Positions 1-7,453 of a stretch of DNA of 53,001 bases are shown piece after piece (position 1 is the first letter of the stretch; the number at the start of each line of letters is the position of its first letter). The position numbers and the translations under genes are program-made. Origin of the DNA: Methanospirillum stamsii. Lineage in GTDB: Archaea; Halobacteriota; Methanomicrobia; Methanomicrobiales; Methanospirillaceae. Location: positions 1 to 53,001 of the forward strand of contig NZ_QGMZ01000021.1 of assembly GCF_003173335.1 (NCBI RefSeq). Reading direction: 5' to 3'. Below the pieces are notes generated by a model. The model was not told where the DNA came from and ran no database searches. It worked only from the letters and a program-made list of their open reading frames with translations.

Positions 1-90
1 CCATATTTCTCCATGATTATAAAATTTTGATGCCATCCATACCTGGCATCCGGTAATCAGAACTGGGTGTATCATAAGATAATAAGGCTC
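1..90 (-). pseudogene. Receiver-domain fragment (response regulator remnant)
   Basis: Read on the minus strand, this stretch translates to a receiver-domain core with S-D-Y-R-M-P-G-M-D-G-I, the segment around the phospho-acceptor aspartate, followed at once by an in-frame stop (I-L-stop). It matches base for base much of the minus-strand receiver at 19810-19895 further along the window. The gene continues beyond the left edge, so how much survives cannot be seen. I read it as a decayed copy of the receiver-PAS-kinase family that dominates the first 20 kb. Confidence 0.6.
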
Positions 91-153
91 ATGAAAAGAG
101 CAATAACCCATTAGATTTTTTGGTAAACATTTAATTAGAGTGATGAAGTATAG

Positions 154-309
154 AGATACATTCCACAATTGGACCGGAATAATACCACCACGATTACATT
201 AGTTTATCACATCCCTGTACCTACAAAAAAGAAGCAGAATATCCGGATTATTCTCCCATCCGATAGTAGTCTGGATGTATGGCCGAACGGACAGACAATG
301 CAGGTATAA
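154..309 (+). other. Short open frame, possible gene remnant
   Basis: An open frame of 51 codons follows a TAG at 151-153 and ends at TAA 307-309. It has no ATG; the only plausible start is TTG at 169. The translation is hydrophilic and ends P-N-G-Q-T-M-Q-V. I do not recognise it. It may be the C-terminal scrap of a lost gene. No other coding signal is visible between the receiver fragment and the kinase that starts at 322. Confidence 0.2.
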
Positions 310-321
310 TCGAATCAAAAC

Positions 322-3300
322 ATGATATCAATTATCTATGCAGATGATAAAGTTGGCCTGCTCCGCTTAGGGAAACAAATCCTGGAGCAAAATGATGAAT
401 TTTCCGTTGATACCTGCATAACGATACAGGAAAGCCTGGAAAAGATTATCCATCATACCTATGATGTTATCATATCCGGATTTTCGAAACCTGGCATAGA
501 CGGGATTGCACTTTTAAGAGCAGTCAGGGAGAGGTCAAGCATCCCGTTCATCTTTCTGAAAAGCCCTGATAATCGAGAAGACCTCCTTGAGATATTCCGA
601 AGTAATGCAGATATTTTTCCCTGGAAAGAAGGCGATGAGGAATCACTGTTCCTCATCCTAGCCCTGAAAATCAGACAATTAGTACAGAGAAATCAACCGG
701 AAATCAGCGTGAGTGGTCTTAAATCCGAAGTAGAGACACTCAGGCACCGGGGGGCAATGCTTCGCATTCTCAATGAGATTATCTCTGAGGTAAATAATGC
801 TCAAACTATCTCAGATCTCCTGGAAAAGGTCCTTGATAAGTCAATTCGTCTCTTAAACTTTGATGCAGGGGGGATATATTTCGTAGACACTGATTCACGG
901 ACGGCTCATATTGTTCATTCACAAAACCTCCCTTCCGGGTTTATTGCAGAAGTTGATGATGTATCAATCGATAAAGAACCCTATAAGACGATGTTTGTGA
1001 GAAATCAACCCCTTTTTATCGAAAATTACGCCCGGGTAAGCCCGGAGCGTTCACAGAAATATGGATTGTGCTCAATTGCAACGCTCCCCCTCATGGCAGA
1101 AGGAAAAGCCATCGGGGTGTTAAATATTGCCAGTTTTAGACGATATCTCATCAGTGATGAGGAAAAGGAGACACTCATCTCAATAAGCAGGGAACTAGGC
1201 AGTGCGATAGGGCGGCTTTTTGCCGAAGAAGAAAAAATTAAGGGTGCACAAAATATCAGAACCCTGTTTCAGTCAATCGATGATATTATCTTTGTTATCA
1301 ACCTGAAAGGAGATATCGTAGCCATGAATACCGCTGCAGAGGAGAGATTATCCTATTCAAAACAGGAACTCATCGGCAGGAGTATTCTTACCATTCTTGA
1401 TCCCGAAAAAAGAGAAGAAGCACTCAAATTCTATGACAAACTGATCGATGGAACCGGGAAGGATAATTCCATCCCGATCATTTCAAAGAATGGTGCCCGT
1501 ATCGAGGTAGATACAAAGATTACACGGGGAAAGTGGGATGACCAGGATGTTCTCATCGGGGTGAGCAGGGATGTCACCGAACGCAGGCAATTTGAGGAAG
1601 CATTACAAAAGAGCGAACGCCAGTTAAATGAAGCACAACATCTCGCAAAGACCGGCAGCTGGGAACTGGACATCCCTGCAAACTTTCTTACATGGTCTGA
1701 AGTCATCTTTGAGATATTTGAAATTGATCCGCTTCAATTTGGTGCATCATATGAGGCCTTTTTAAACGCCATACATCCGGATGACCAAAAAGCAGTAGAC
1801 GATGCCTATTCTGATTCATTACAAGAGAAAACACCCTACCAGATTGAACATCGTCTGCTCATGCCGGATGGCAGGATTAAATATGTTCAGGAACGATGCG
1901 AAACAAAGTATGATGATTCCGGAAAACCCCTGTCATCCCTCGGAACAGTCCAGGATATAACCGAACTCAAAGAGACAGAGAAGGCTCTCAGGCTATCCCA
2001 GGAAAAATATTCAAAATTATTCCTTTCCAGTCCGGATGCCATCATCATTTCAGATCTTGATAGTGGGAGAATCATTGAAGTAAATGAAGCATTTTCGCTG
2101 AACATGGAGTATACTCCTGATGAATTAAACGGAAAGAACACCATAGAACTTGGTATATGGGGCACAAAGGAAGAACGGGATAAATTAATTTCCCTAATAA
2201 AAAAACAGGGCAGAGTAAGAGGATTTGAAACGATTACCCATGCGAAATCAGGAAAGCGCTATTTCGTATCGATTTCTGCTGAAACAATTGCAATAGAAGG
2301 TAATAGGTTTCTTATCAGCACCATACGTGATATAACGAAGCGGAAACAACATGAGATAGCTCTGAAAGAAAGTGAGGAGAAATACCGGAATGTTGTTGAA
2401 CAGGCCCGGGACGGTATCGTTATTGTTCAGGACCTCAATCTGGTATTTTCAAATGAAGCATTTGCCCGAATGACCGGATACACGATTAAAGACCTTACCG
2501 GACTTGATTTTCGAACGCTCTTCCCACCAGATAAACAGGAAAAGATTGCAGAGGTAATACAGAACAGACTGGCAGGAGAGTCATTACCCGGAATGTATGA
2601 AACAACTCTCCTTCGATCCAATAACTCTGAAATTCCGGTTGAGGCGATTGGAGCATTCATTACATATCATGGTGCTCCTGCAGATCTTATCATCATTCGG
2701 GACATTAGTGAGCGAAAAAGACTAGAAATTTCTCTCCTGGAAGCATTGCAAAAACTCAAAATTCTTACCGGAATAACAAGGCATGACATCATCAATGATT
2801 TGAATATCATCACCGTATCACTGGATTTAGTGCTTGGCATGGACATGTCACCACAGCAGCAGGAATATATTACCAATGCTCTTACTGCAGGAGAGACCCT
2901 GAAAAATACCATCGAATTTACCAGGGAGTATGAGGACTTCGGATCTCTGTCCAGCAGGTGGGTACACCTTGCATCTATCGTCGATGCTGCACGATCTGAT
3001 GTGTATCTCGGAGAAATAACGGTTGAAATTTCTATCTCTTTGGACATTGAAATTTTTGCAGATCCCATCATCCAGAAAGTCTTTTCCACGTTATTTGATA
3101 ATTCTATCAGACATGGCACTACCATCTCTGCAATCCGGGTAAAAGCACAGAAACAGAAGAAAAACCTCGTTATCGTCTATACTGATGATGGGATAGGAAT
3201 TGAAGAGAAGGATAAGGAGAATATCTTCAAGCACGGGTTTGGAAAAAATACCGGAGTGGGGCTTTACCTTGTCAGAGAACTTCTATCCATCACCGGACTT

Positions 3301-3387
3301 AAAATTAGTGAAACAGGAAAACCAGGGGAGGGTGTCAGATTTGAAATTGTTGTCCCGAATGGAACATTCAGATTTCAAAAGCATTAA
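322..3387 (+). CDS. Pseudo-receiver/GAF/PAS sensor histidine kinase
   Basis: Cytosolic signal-transducing histidine kinase of 1021 residues without membrane segments. Domains in order: receiver-like (1-120), GAF (about 145-312), four PAS domains (about 320-430, 440-545, 560-680, 690-800), the T-R-H-D-I phospho-acceptor box with His about 821, and a HATPase with N box (F-D-N-S-I-R-H-G), G1 (D-D-G-I-G-I) and G2 (G-K-N-T-G-V-G-L). The receiver is degenerate: the acidic pair D8/D9, S81 and K102 are present, but residue 53, where its paralogues have the phospho-acceptor Asp (S-D-Y), is Gly (S-G-F). The N-terminal domain therefore probably cannot be phosphorylated and may act as a binding or dimerisation module. 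The signal sensed is unknown. It is the first of four related kinases in the window. I see no clear ribosome-binding site. Confidence 0.93.
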   Translation: MISIIYADDKVGLLRLGKQILEQNDEFSVDTCITIQESLEKIIHHTYDVIISGFSKPGIDGIALLRAVRERSSIPFIFLKSPDNREDLLEIFRSNADIFPWKEGDEESLFLILALKIRQLVQRNQPEISVSGLKSEVETLRHRGAMLRILNEIISEVNNAQTISDLLEKVLDKSIRLLNFDAGGIYFVDTDSRTAHIVHSQNLPSGFIAEVDDVSIDKEPYKTMFVRNQPLFIENYARVSPERSQKYGLCSIATLPLMAEGKAIGVLNIASFRRYLISDEEKETLISISRELGSAIGRLFAEEEKIKGAQNIRTLFQSIDDIIFVINLKGDIVAMNTAAEERLSYSKQELIGRSILTILDPEKREEALKFYDKLIDGTGKDNSIPIISKNGARIEVDTKITRGKWDDQDVLIGVSRDVTERRQFEEALQKSERQLNEAQHLAKTGSWELDIPANFLTWSEVIFEIFEIDPLQFGASYEAFLNAIHPDDQKAVDDAYSDSLQEKTPYQIEHRLLMPDGRIKYVQERCETKYDDSGKPLSSLGTVQDITELKETEKALRLSQEKYSKLFLSSPDAIIISDLDSGRIIEVNEAFSLNMEYTPDELNGKNTIELGIWGTKEERDKLISLIKKQGRVRGFETITHAKSGKRYFVSISAETIAIEGNRFLISTIRDITKRKQHEIALKESEEKYRNVVEQARDGIVIVQDLNLVFSNEAFARMTGYTIKDLTGLDFRTLFPPDKQEKIAEVIQNRLAGESLPGMYETTLLRSNNSEIPVEAIGAFITYHGAPADLIIIRDISERKRLEISLLEALQKLKILTGITRHDIINDLNIITVSLDLVLGMDMSPQQQEYITNALTAGETLKNTIEFTREYEDFGSLSSRWVHLASIVDAARSDVYLGEITVEISISLDIEIFADPIIQKVFSTLFDNSIRHGTTISAIRVKAQKQKKNLVIVYTDDGIGIEEKDKENIFKHGFGKNTGVGLYLVRELLSITGLKISETGKPGEGVRFEIVVPNGTFRFQKH

Positions 3388-3592
3388 CTACCGAGGTTAT
3401 AAAGTATTGCCAAAAACTCTCCTGGTCACGATAATATAGAAATTACGTGCGAATACTCGATTTGTGGCCCTCATTTTTCCCAAATCGAACTATCTGCACA
3501 ATAAAAGACTCCCGGATGATAATCAATGAACTCACGTTAAAATCTGGAGGCAATAAATGTAACCTGGACTCTGTAAGTTTTGCGAAGGAACC

Positions 3593-3710
3593 ATGATAGA
3601 AAGAAAAACTACAATACACTGCCCATGTTCCGGATCAAGTAATCATTATTAAGGATGTGGCTGTTTATATGTACAAACGATGTGGGATAACAAAGGTTTT
3701 CTTATAATGT
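3593..3710 (+). pseudogene. Possible transposase zinc-finger remnant in a 463-base gap
   Basis: The gap 3388-3850 has no intact gene. A frame from ATG 3593 begins M-I-E-R-K-T-T-I-H-C-P-C-S-G-S-S-N and stops after a few codons. The next frame continues with I-K-D and K-R-C-G. This C-P-x-C-G-S-x-N ... K-D ... K-x-C-G layout resembles the N-terminal zinc finger of IS1-type (InsA) transposases. It is too short and broken to be sure. Nothing else is recognisable in the gap. Confidence 0.25.
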
Positions 3711-3850
3711 CTCATATCAAACCGATAAAATCATGGATGATGGTTATGTCGGAACAATTTATGTCTGCCCTTTTACAACATGAAAAATCGAAATTTCTGC
3801 CATATTTTACTGATTTGAATGAAAACGTATTATAGCAAAAAATACCTTAA

Positions 3851-4165
3851 ATGCTTATGAAATTATCTGAAATTCCATCTGATATTCATTCAAAAATTAT
3901 CCCGCATTATCACATTACTACGATATGGATCTTCGGTTCAGCAGTCCGTGATGATTTCTCTGATGAAAGTGACATAGACATGGTTGTAGAATTCGAGCCT
4001 GATGCACCAATAACCCTACTTACTCTTGCCTCATTACAGAGCGAACTGGAGAAGTCGTTCGGAAGAAAGGTGGATTTAATCACCCGGAAAGCAATCGATG
4101 ATTTTATGAACCCAATTCTCAAGCAAGAGGTATTATCATCTATGGTGAAAATGTATGGAACGTGA
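3851..4165 (+). CDS. MNT-family nucleotidyltransferase antitoxin (MntA-like)
   Basis: Small minimal nucleotidyltransferase of 104 residues (98 if the second ATG at 3857 is used). The active-site signature G-S-A-V-R-D-D ... S-D-I-D-M-V-V lies at about residues 33-49, with a third acidic residue in K-V-D-L-I. Such proteins pair with HEPN toxins; characterised MntA proteins silence the HEPN RNase by transferring AMP onto it. Its stop overlaps the start of the HEPN frame at 4155, the usual arrangement. The partner is truncated, so this may be an orphan antitoxin. The Gly-Ser-x-x-Arg motif and both Asp residues of the metal site are intact. Confidence 0.85.
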   Translation: MLMKLSEIPSDIHSKIIPHYHITTIWIFGSAVRDDFSDESDIDMVVEFEPDAPITLLTLASLQSELEKSFGRKVDLITRKAIDDFMNPILKQEVLSSMVKMYGT

Positions 4166-4343
4166 TATTTCACTCCTTGTTGATATCAAAACGATGTGTT
4201 CTGATGCCATCTCCTTTCTTGGAGATCGAAGTAAAGAAGAGTTACAACAGGATCGGCAATTACAGTATGCCCTCATCCGGTGCCTGGAAGTGATTGGTGA
4301 AGCAGCAAAACTGATATCACCAGATACAAAAAAAAATTTCTAA
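4155..4343 (+). pseudogene. HEPN toxin (DUF86/HepT-like), C-terminally truncated
   Basis: The 62-residue frame matches the N-terminal half of HepT-like HEPN proteins, including the helix with R-C-L-E-V-I-G-E-A-A. It overlaps the upstream antitoxin by 11 bases. Family members are about 110 to 120 residues long and carry the catalytic R-x4-6-H motif near the C terminus. Here the frame stops at S-P-D-T-K-K-N-F just after a run of nine A, and no continuation is visible in other frames. The RNase motif is absent, so toxin activity is not expected. Confidence 0.75.
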
Positions 4344-4393
4344 ATGATAAACTCATTTACCCTGCCGGACAATACATCATTTACAAAAAAAGT

Positions 4394-5242
4394 TTAAAGG
4401 GATTCTGCACTCGTGTTTGAGGCACAATATAAGCAATCTTCACAATGTCCTTCTTTATATGGCTCAGTTGGATCCGGATTCTCTTTTATAAATTCTGCAA
4501 GTTTCTTTACCCCGACATCTGTTGACATAAGCCCGGCACCGGAGATTATATACTCATGACAAAGGTTTGGATCATCACAGAGCTCGGTTCCATGAACCCC
4601 GATATACCATTCAGACTGATTGACCTTCAGCCCACAATCACACACAGCATAGGGAGATGCCAGACGGTCGGTGGAAATATCAGCATTGATATCCTGGGGC
4701 AAAACCGTACAGGGAGCATCCCAGCAATCTGCCCAGACGCCTTCTCCGGTCTCATTCATACATGGTTTCAGATACACGTCTCCGGAATAACCATAGGGAG
4801 TATTGTTCGGATCAATCTCATTCTTTGGAAGCGGAGCTGCATGGGCGAAAGAATACGTGGAGGTAATCTGTCCGACTGAATACCCGGCCTTTATCATCCA
4901 GTCACCATACTCGTCCATGTAAATACCGACCGGCTCCCAGGTATCACAGGATTTGCCAATTGACGGACCCTTCTCTACCGTACAGGAACACCGCATCTTC
5001 GTTGGATCATCCTGATCTGGGACACAAAATGCAGTATTACACAGAGCATACGGCTGTGTGCATATACTGGAAAATAATCCTTCCTCTTCATCAGAAGATG
5101 AAGACACATCAGCATTCTCATCGAGACTTTCATCCACACTCTCATTAACACTCTCATCATCAGTTTCTTCCGCACACACAACGGAAAAAATACCGAAAAA
5201 AAGCAATACACCTAAAAATAAACAAGCGGTAATGTATTTCAT
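4394..5242 (-). CDS. Secreted cysteine-rich protein
   Basis: Predicted exported protein of 282 residues. A signal peptide begins M-K-Y-I-T-A-C-L-F-L-G and ends near V-V-C-A, followed by a highly acidic Ser/Glu/Asp stretch (about residues 26-55) and then a domain with about 20 cysteines, many in C-x2-C or C-x3-4-C spacing. The paired segments P-Y-A-L-C and P-Y-A-V-C suggest an internal repeat stabilised by disulfides. I chose ATG 5242 rather than TTG 5248 because a GAGGT ribosome-binding motif lies just ahead. There is no C-terminal membrane anchor. I do not recognise the family; a cell-surface or extracellular role is inference. Confidence 0.75.
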   Translation of the reverse strand: MKYITACLFLGVLLFFGIFSVVCAEETDDESVNESVDESLDENADVSSSSDEEEGLFSSICTQPYALCNTAFCVPDQDDPTKMRCSCTVEKGPSIGKSCDTWEPVGIYMDEYGDWMIKAGYSVGQITSTYSFAHAAPLPKNEIDPNNTPYGYSGDVYLKPCMNETGEGVWADCWDAPCTVLPQDINADISTDRLASPYAVCDCGLKVNQSEWYIGVHGTELCDDPNLCHEYIISGAGLMSTDVGVKKLAEFIKENPDPTEPYKEGHCEDCLYCASNTSAESL

Positions 5243-5404
5243 AGTCAAACCTCAACCAGAAGAGGTAATAAGCAATCTTCTCACGTACTATAAAAAATAT
5301 CGCAACTGAGTTTTTCATAATCCGGATGAAGAATGAGCGGGAAAAATACCTGTAAGAGATTCAAATGAGCAATATTAACAACAAACAGGTATGACTAAGT
5401 AATA

Positions 5405-6034
5405 ATGACTCCTCTTGTTTACCTCTATGTCCATGATACCATGGCAGACTGGGAACCGGCTTTTCTTCTCCCTGAACTTGTATCAGGCCGGTTTTTTAAA
5501 GATCCGGACCAGCGGTACCAGTCCCGTCTCTGTGGCCGGACATTAGATCCGATAACCACCATGGGAGGAATCAAACTTGTCCCGGAGATAACATTCGGCG
5601 ACATACAGCCGAAACAGGGCAACGTCCTCATCCTTCCCGGATCAAATACCTGGATGGATCCGGTGCAGGACCAGGTGCTTGAAAAAGTCAGGGGATTTCT
5701 TGAAACTGATATTTTAACCGGTGCAATCTGCGGAGCCACCATGGGACTTGCACGAGCCGGACTCCTCAATAACCGGCCACATACCAGCAATGACCTTGCA
5801 GTGCTCAAAACCTATTGTTCCGGATACACCGGAGATGAGTATTACATCTCAAAACCTGCAGTCACCGACGGGAATCTCATTACCGCATCCGGTTTTGCAG
5901 CGGTTGAGTTTGCCTATGAAATACTGAAAAAACTTGGAGTCATGCGGGAAGAAACAATTACCGCATGGTACAATCTGAACGTCCAGAAAAAACCTGAATA
6001 CTTTTACCAGCTCATGGATTCACTGAAAAAGTAA
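5405..6034 (+). CDS. DJ-1/PfpI-family glutamine amidotransferase-like protein
   Basis: A 209-residue class I glutamine amidotransferase-like protein of the DJ-1/PfpI superfamily. The nucleophile elbow is visible as G-A-I-C-G-A-T at about residues 106-112, preceded by V-L-I-L-P-G-S (oxyanion region). A late H/G-rich segment L-I-T-A-S-G-F-A-A-V-E-F is typical of the YdeA-like branch. Members include chaperone/deglycase-like and protease-like proteins, so the reaction cannot be told from sequence. It is monocistronic with a cytosolic product. Its last 45 bases are repeated about 500 bp downstream (see the repeat at 6502). Confidence 0.85.
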   Translation: MTPLVYLYVHDTMADWEPAFLLPELVSGRFFKDPDQRYQSRLCGRTLDPITTMGGIKLVPEITFGDIQPKQGNVLILPGSNTWMDPVQDQVLEKVRGFLETDILTGAICGATMGLARAGLLNNRPHTSNDLAVLKTYCSGYTGDEYYISKPAVTDGNLITASGFAAVEFAYEILKKLGVMREETITAWYNLNVQKKPEYFYQLMDSLKK

Positions 6035-6116
6035 GTCCTACCCCCGGGAGAATCCTACGGCATTATATATCATATTAAAAATATCCGTAATTCTTTCATA
6101 ATCAGGAAGAATAGGA

Positions 6117-6293
6117 TTATTTTAAATAATTTTTAAATTCTTCTACTGGAATTGTTTTTGGTTTAAAGAAACGTACTTTTTCAAGTTCATGAGGTATCCG
6201 GTAATTTTGTAGAGTTTTAATAATAGTTAGATACGAATGTTTTTCAATACAATCAAAAAATACACACGTGTCAAGAAAAACTGATTTTACCAT
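6117..6293 (-). pseudogene. PIN-domain toxin remnant (VapC-like)
   Basis: A 58-residue minus-strand frame begins M-V-K-S-V-F-L-D-T-C, the beta-1 strand and first catalytic Asp of PIN RNases. It then jumps to a C-terminal-like tail after about 30 residues. PIN toxins need about 130 residues and three or four acidic residues; only the first is here, so I read an internal deletion. Its ATG lies inside the last codons of the antitoxin frame (6287-6445), the coupling typical of VapBC-type operons. Confidence 0.6.
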
Positions 6294-6445
6294 TGAATGG
6301 ATTTGAGGCGATTCATCTTGTCATCAAATTCTTCTTTTGTCACAACGATTGCAACCATGCCTCTCTGTGTTGCTCCTCCATATGGCAGCATACCTCTTTT
6401 ATACGGTTTACCAATATTTTCTTTGGGATCAACCTCTCCGGACAT
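6287..6445 (-). CDS. Small antitoxin-like protein paired with a PIN remnant
   Basis: A 52-residue frame from ATG 6445 with a charged C terminus ending R-L-K-S-I-Q-W. It sits directly upstream of, and overlaps, the PIN remnant, which is why I call it an antitoxin. The sequence has no DNA-binding motif I can name. An A/T-rich TATA-like stretch (TATATAATAATTG on the plus strand, 6445-6457) lies immediately ahead, so transcription could be near-leaderless. Antitoxin function is inferred from position only. Confidence 0.5.
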   Translation of the reverse strand: MSGEVDPKENIGKPYKRGMLPYGGATQRGMVAIVVTKEEFDDKMNRLKSIQW

Positions 6446-6501
6446 ATATAATAATTGCAATTATCTGACATGAAAGTAACTCAGAAATAACAAAAAATAC
6501 T

Positions 6502-6546
6502 ATTACCAGATTATGAATTCACTCGGAAAGTAAACCCTAACCCCTG
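6502..6546 (+). repeat. Partial duplication of the DJ-1/PfpI gene end
   Basis: These bases align without gaps to 6003-6047, the last codons and stop of the DJ-1/PfpI gene (TACCAG, ATTCACT, AAAGTAA and CCC blocks shared). The reading would be Y-Y-Q-I-M-N-S-L-G-K-stop against F-Y-Q-L-M-D-S-L-K-K-stop. The copies bracket the antitoxin/PIN remnant. The rest of 6446-6754 shows nothing else I can identify. Confidence 0.65.
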
Positions 6547-6754
6547 GAATTCAGCAATGACCTAATATGCCATTGAATTCCATACGATGATAGACAATTA
6601 TATAGAGAGATCTCTGTAAGATGCGACATAGGATTTTAAAAGCAATCCCAACGAGGTATTTCACATACGAATCAAAGGAAAACTATCTGTAATCCTTCCC
6701 ATTTATGAATATTCGAAGATGAAGGAGGATCTTCACAAAACCTAAAGGAGAAAT

Positions 6755-7090
6755 ATGACCGCAATCCAGATACATTCAGCCCTTCCTTCTATTATTGACC
6801 AGATTACCTATAATTTTGCCCCGACAAGTATCATTCTCTTTGGAAGTTATGCACTTGGGTATCAACAGAAAGACTCAGACCTTGACATTATGGTGGTGCC
6901 CCCATACAAAGGAAAAAGTCTGGATAAATCAGTAGAGATACTATCATCGCTTTATCCTTATCCTGATGTTCCAGTCGACCTGATTGCCATAAGTCCGGAA
7001 GAGATGTCCAGAAGATATCATGAAGGAGATCCTCTCATCCGTGAAGTATGTACATCCGGAGTGATTTTATATGAACAAGACGGCCCTTGA
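6755..7090 (+). CDS. MNT-family nucleotidyltransferase antitoxin
   Basis: Minimal nucleotidyltransferase of 111 residues with L-F-G-S-Y-A-L-G ... S-D-L-D-I-M-V-V at about residues 29-48 and a later V-D-L-I strand that supplies the third metal ligand. A strong Shine-Dalgarno (AAAGGAG) lies seven bases ahead of ATG 6755. The following HEPN frame starts inside its last codons but breaks off after 25 residues, so the gene survives as an antitoxin without a working toxin next to it. Confidence 0.85.
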   Translation: MTAIQIHSALPSIIDQITYNFAPTSIILFGSYALGYQQKDSDLDIMVVPPYKGKSLDKSVEILSSLYPYPDVPVDLIAISPEEMSRRYHEGDPLIREVCTSGVILYEQDGP

Positions 7091-7148
7091 ATGGCAGCAA
7101 AAAGCAAATAATGACCTCCTAACAGCAGAGCGGAGATCATCGTCTTAG
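7071..7148 (+). pseudogene. HEPN toxin stub
   Basis: This 25-residue frame overlaps the MNT gene by 20 bases. It begins M-N-K-T-A-L-E-W ... K-A-N-N-D-L-L-T-A-E, the first helix of HEPN-domain proteins, and then stops. Nothing resembling the remaining helices or the R-x4-6-H motif follows. It is a deletion remnant. Confidence 0.6.
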
Positions 7149-7424
7149 ATAATCCAAATTATGAGTAATAATTTTTAACCGGCCATCTGATTACAGGATT
7201 TGACCCTTCACCAAACACCTCTTTCCTCCCGGACACCTCACAGGCATGACAACTCTTAAGCAAAACAGCCATCAGGTTTTTTACCTATAAATATCAATAT
7301 CCCAGATACCGGAGATCTAAAACCCCACGAACCAGTATCTGTAATTATTAAAATTTTAAGATACATCAAGAGGAGAGCCAGAAATTACAGAATAACAAAA
7401 CCTTCAGAACAGTCATTGACGAGT
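7149..7424. other. Intergenic, no gene seen
   Basis: No convincing coding frame or repeat is visible between the HEPN stub and the promoter of the next kinase. The stretch is A/T-rich with scattered stops in all frames. Confidence 0.5.
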
Positions 7425-7433
7425 ATTTATAAT
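7425..7433 (+). promoter_or_regulatory. TATA box of the 7454 kinase
   Basis: ATTTATAAT centred about 25 bases before ATG 7454. Archaeal transcription starts about 25 bases downstream of the TATA box, so the mRNA is expected to begin at or next to the start codon (leaderless). No Shine-Dalgarno is present, which agrees. Confidence 0.6.
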
Positions 7434-7453
7434 TTTTTGTTCAGGCTGGTTAC

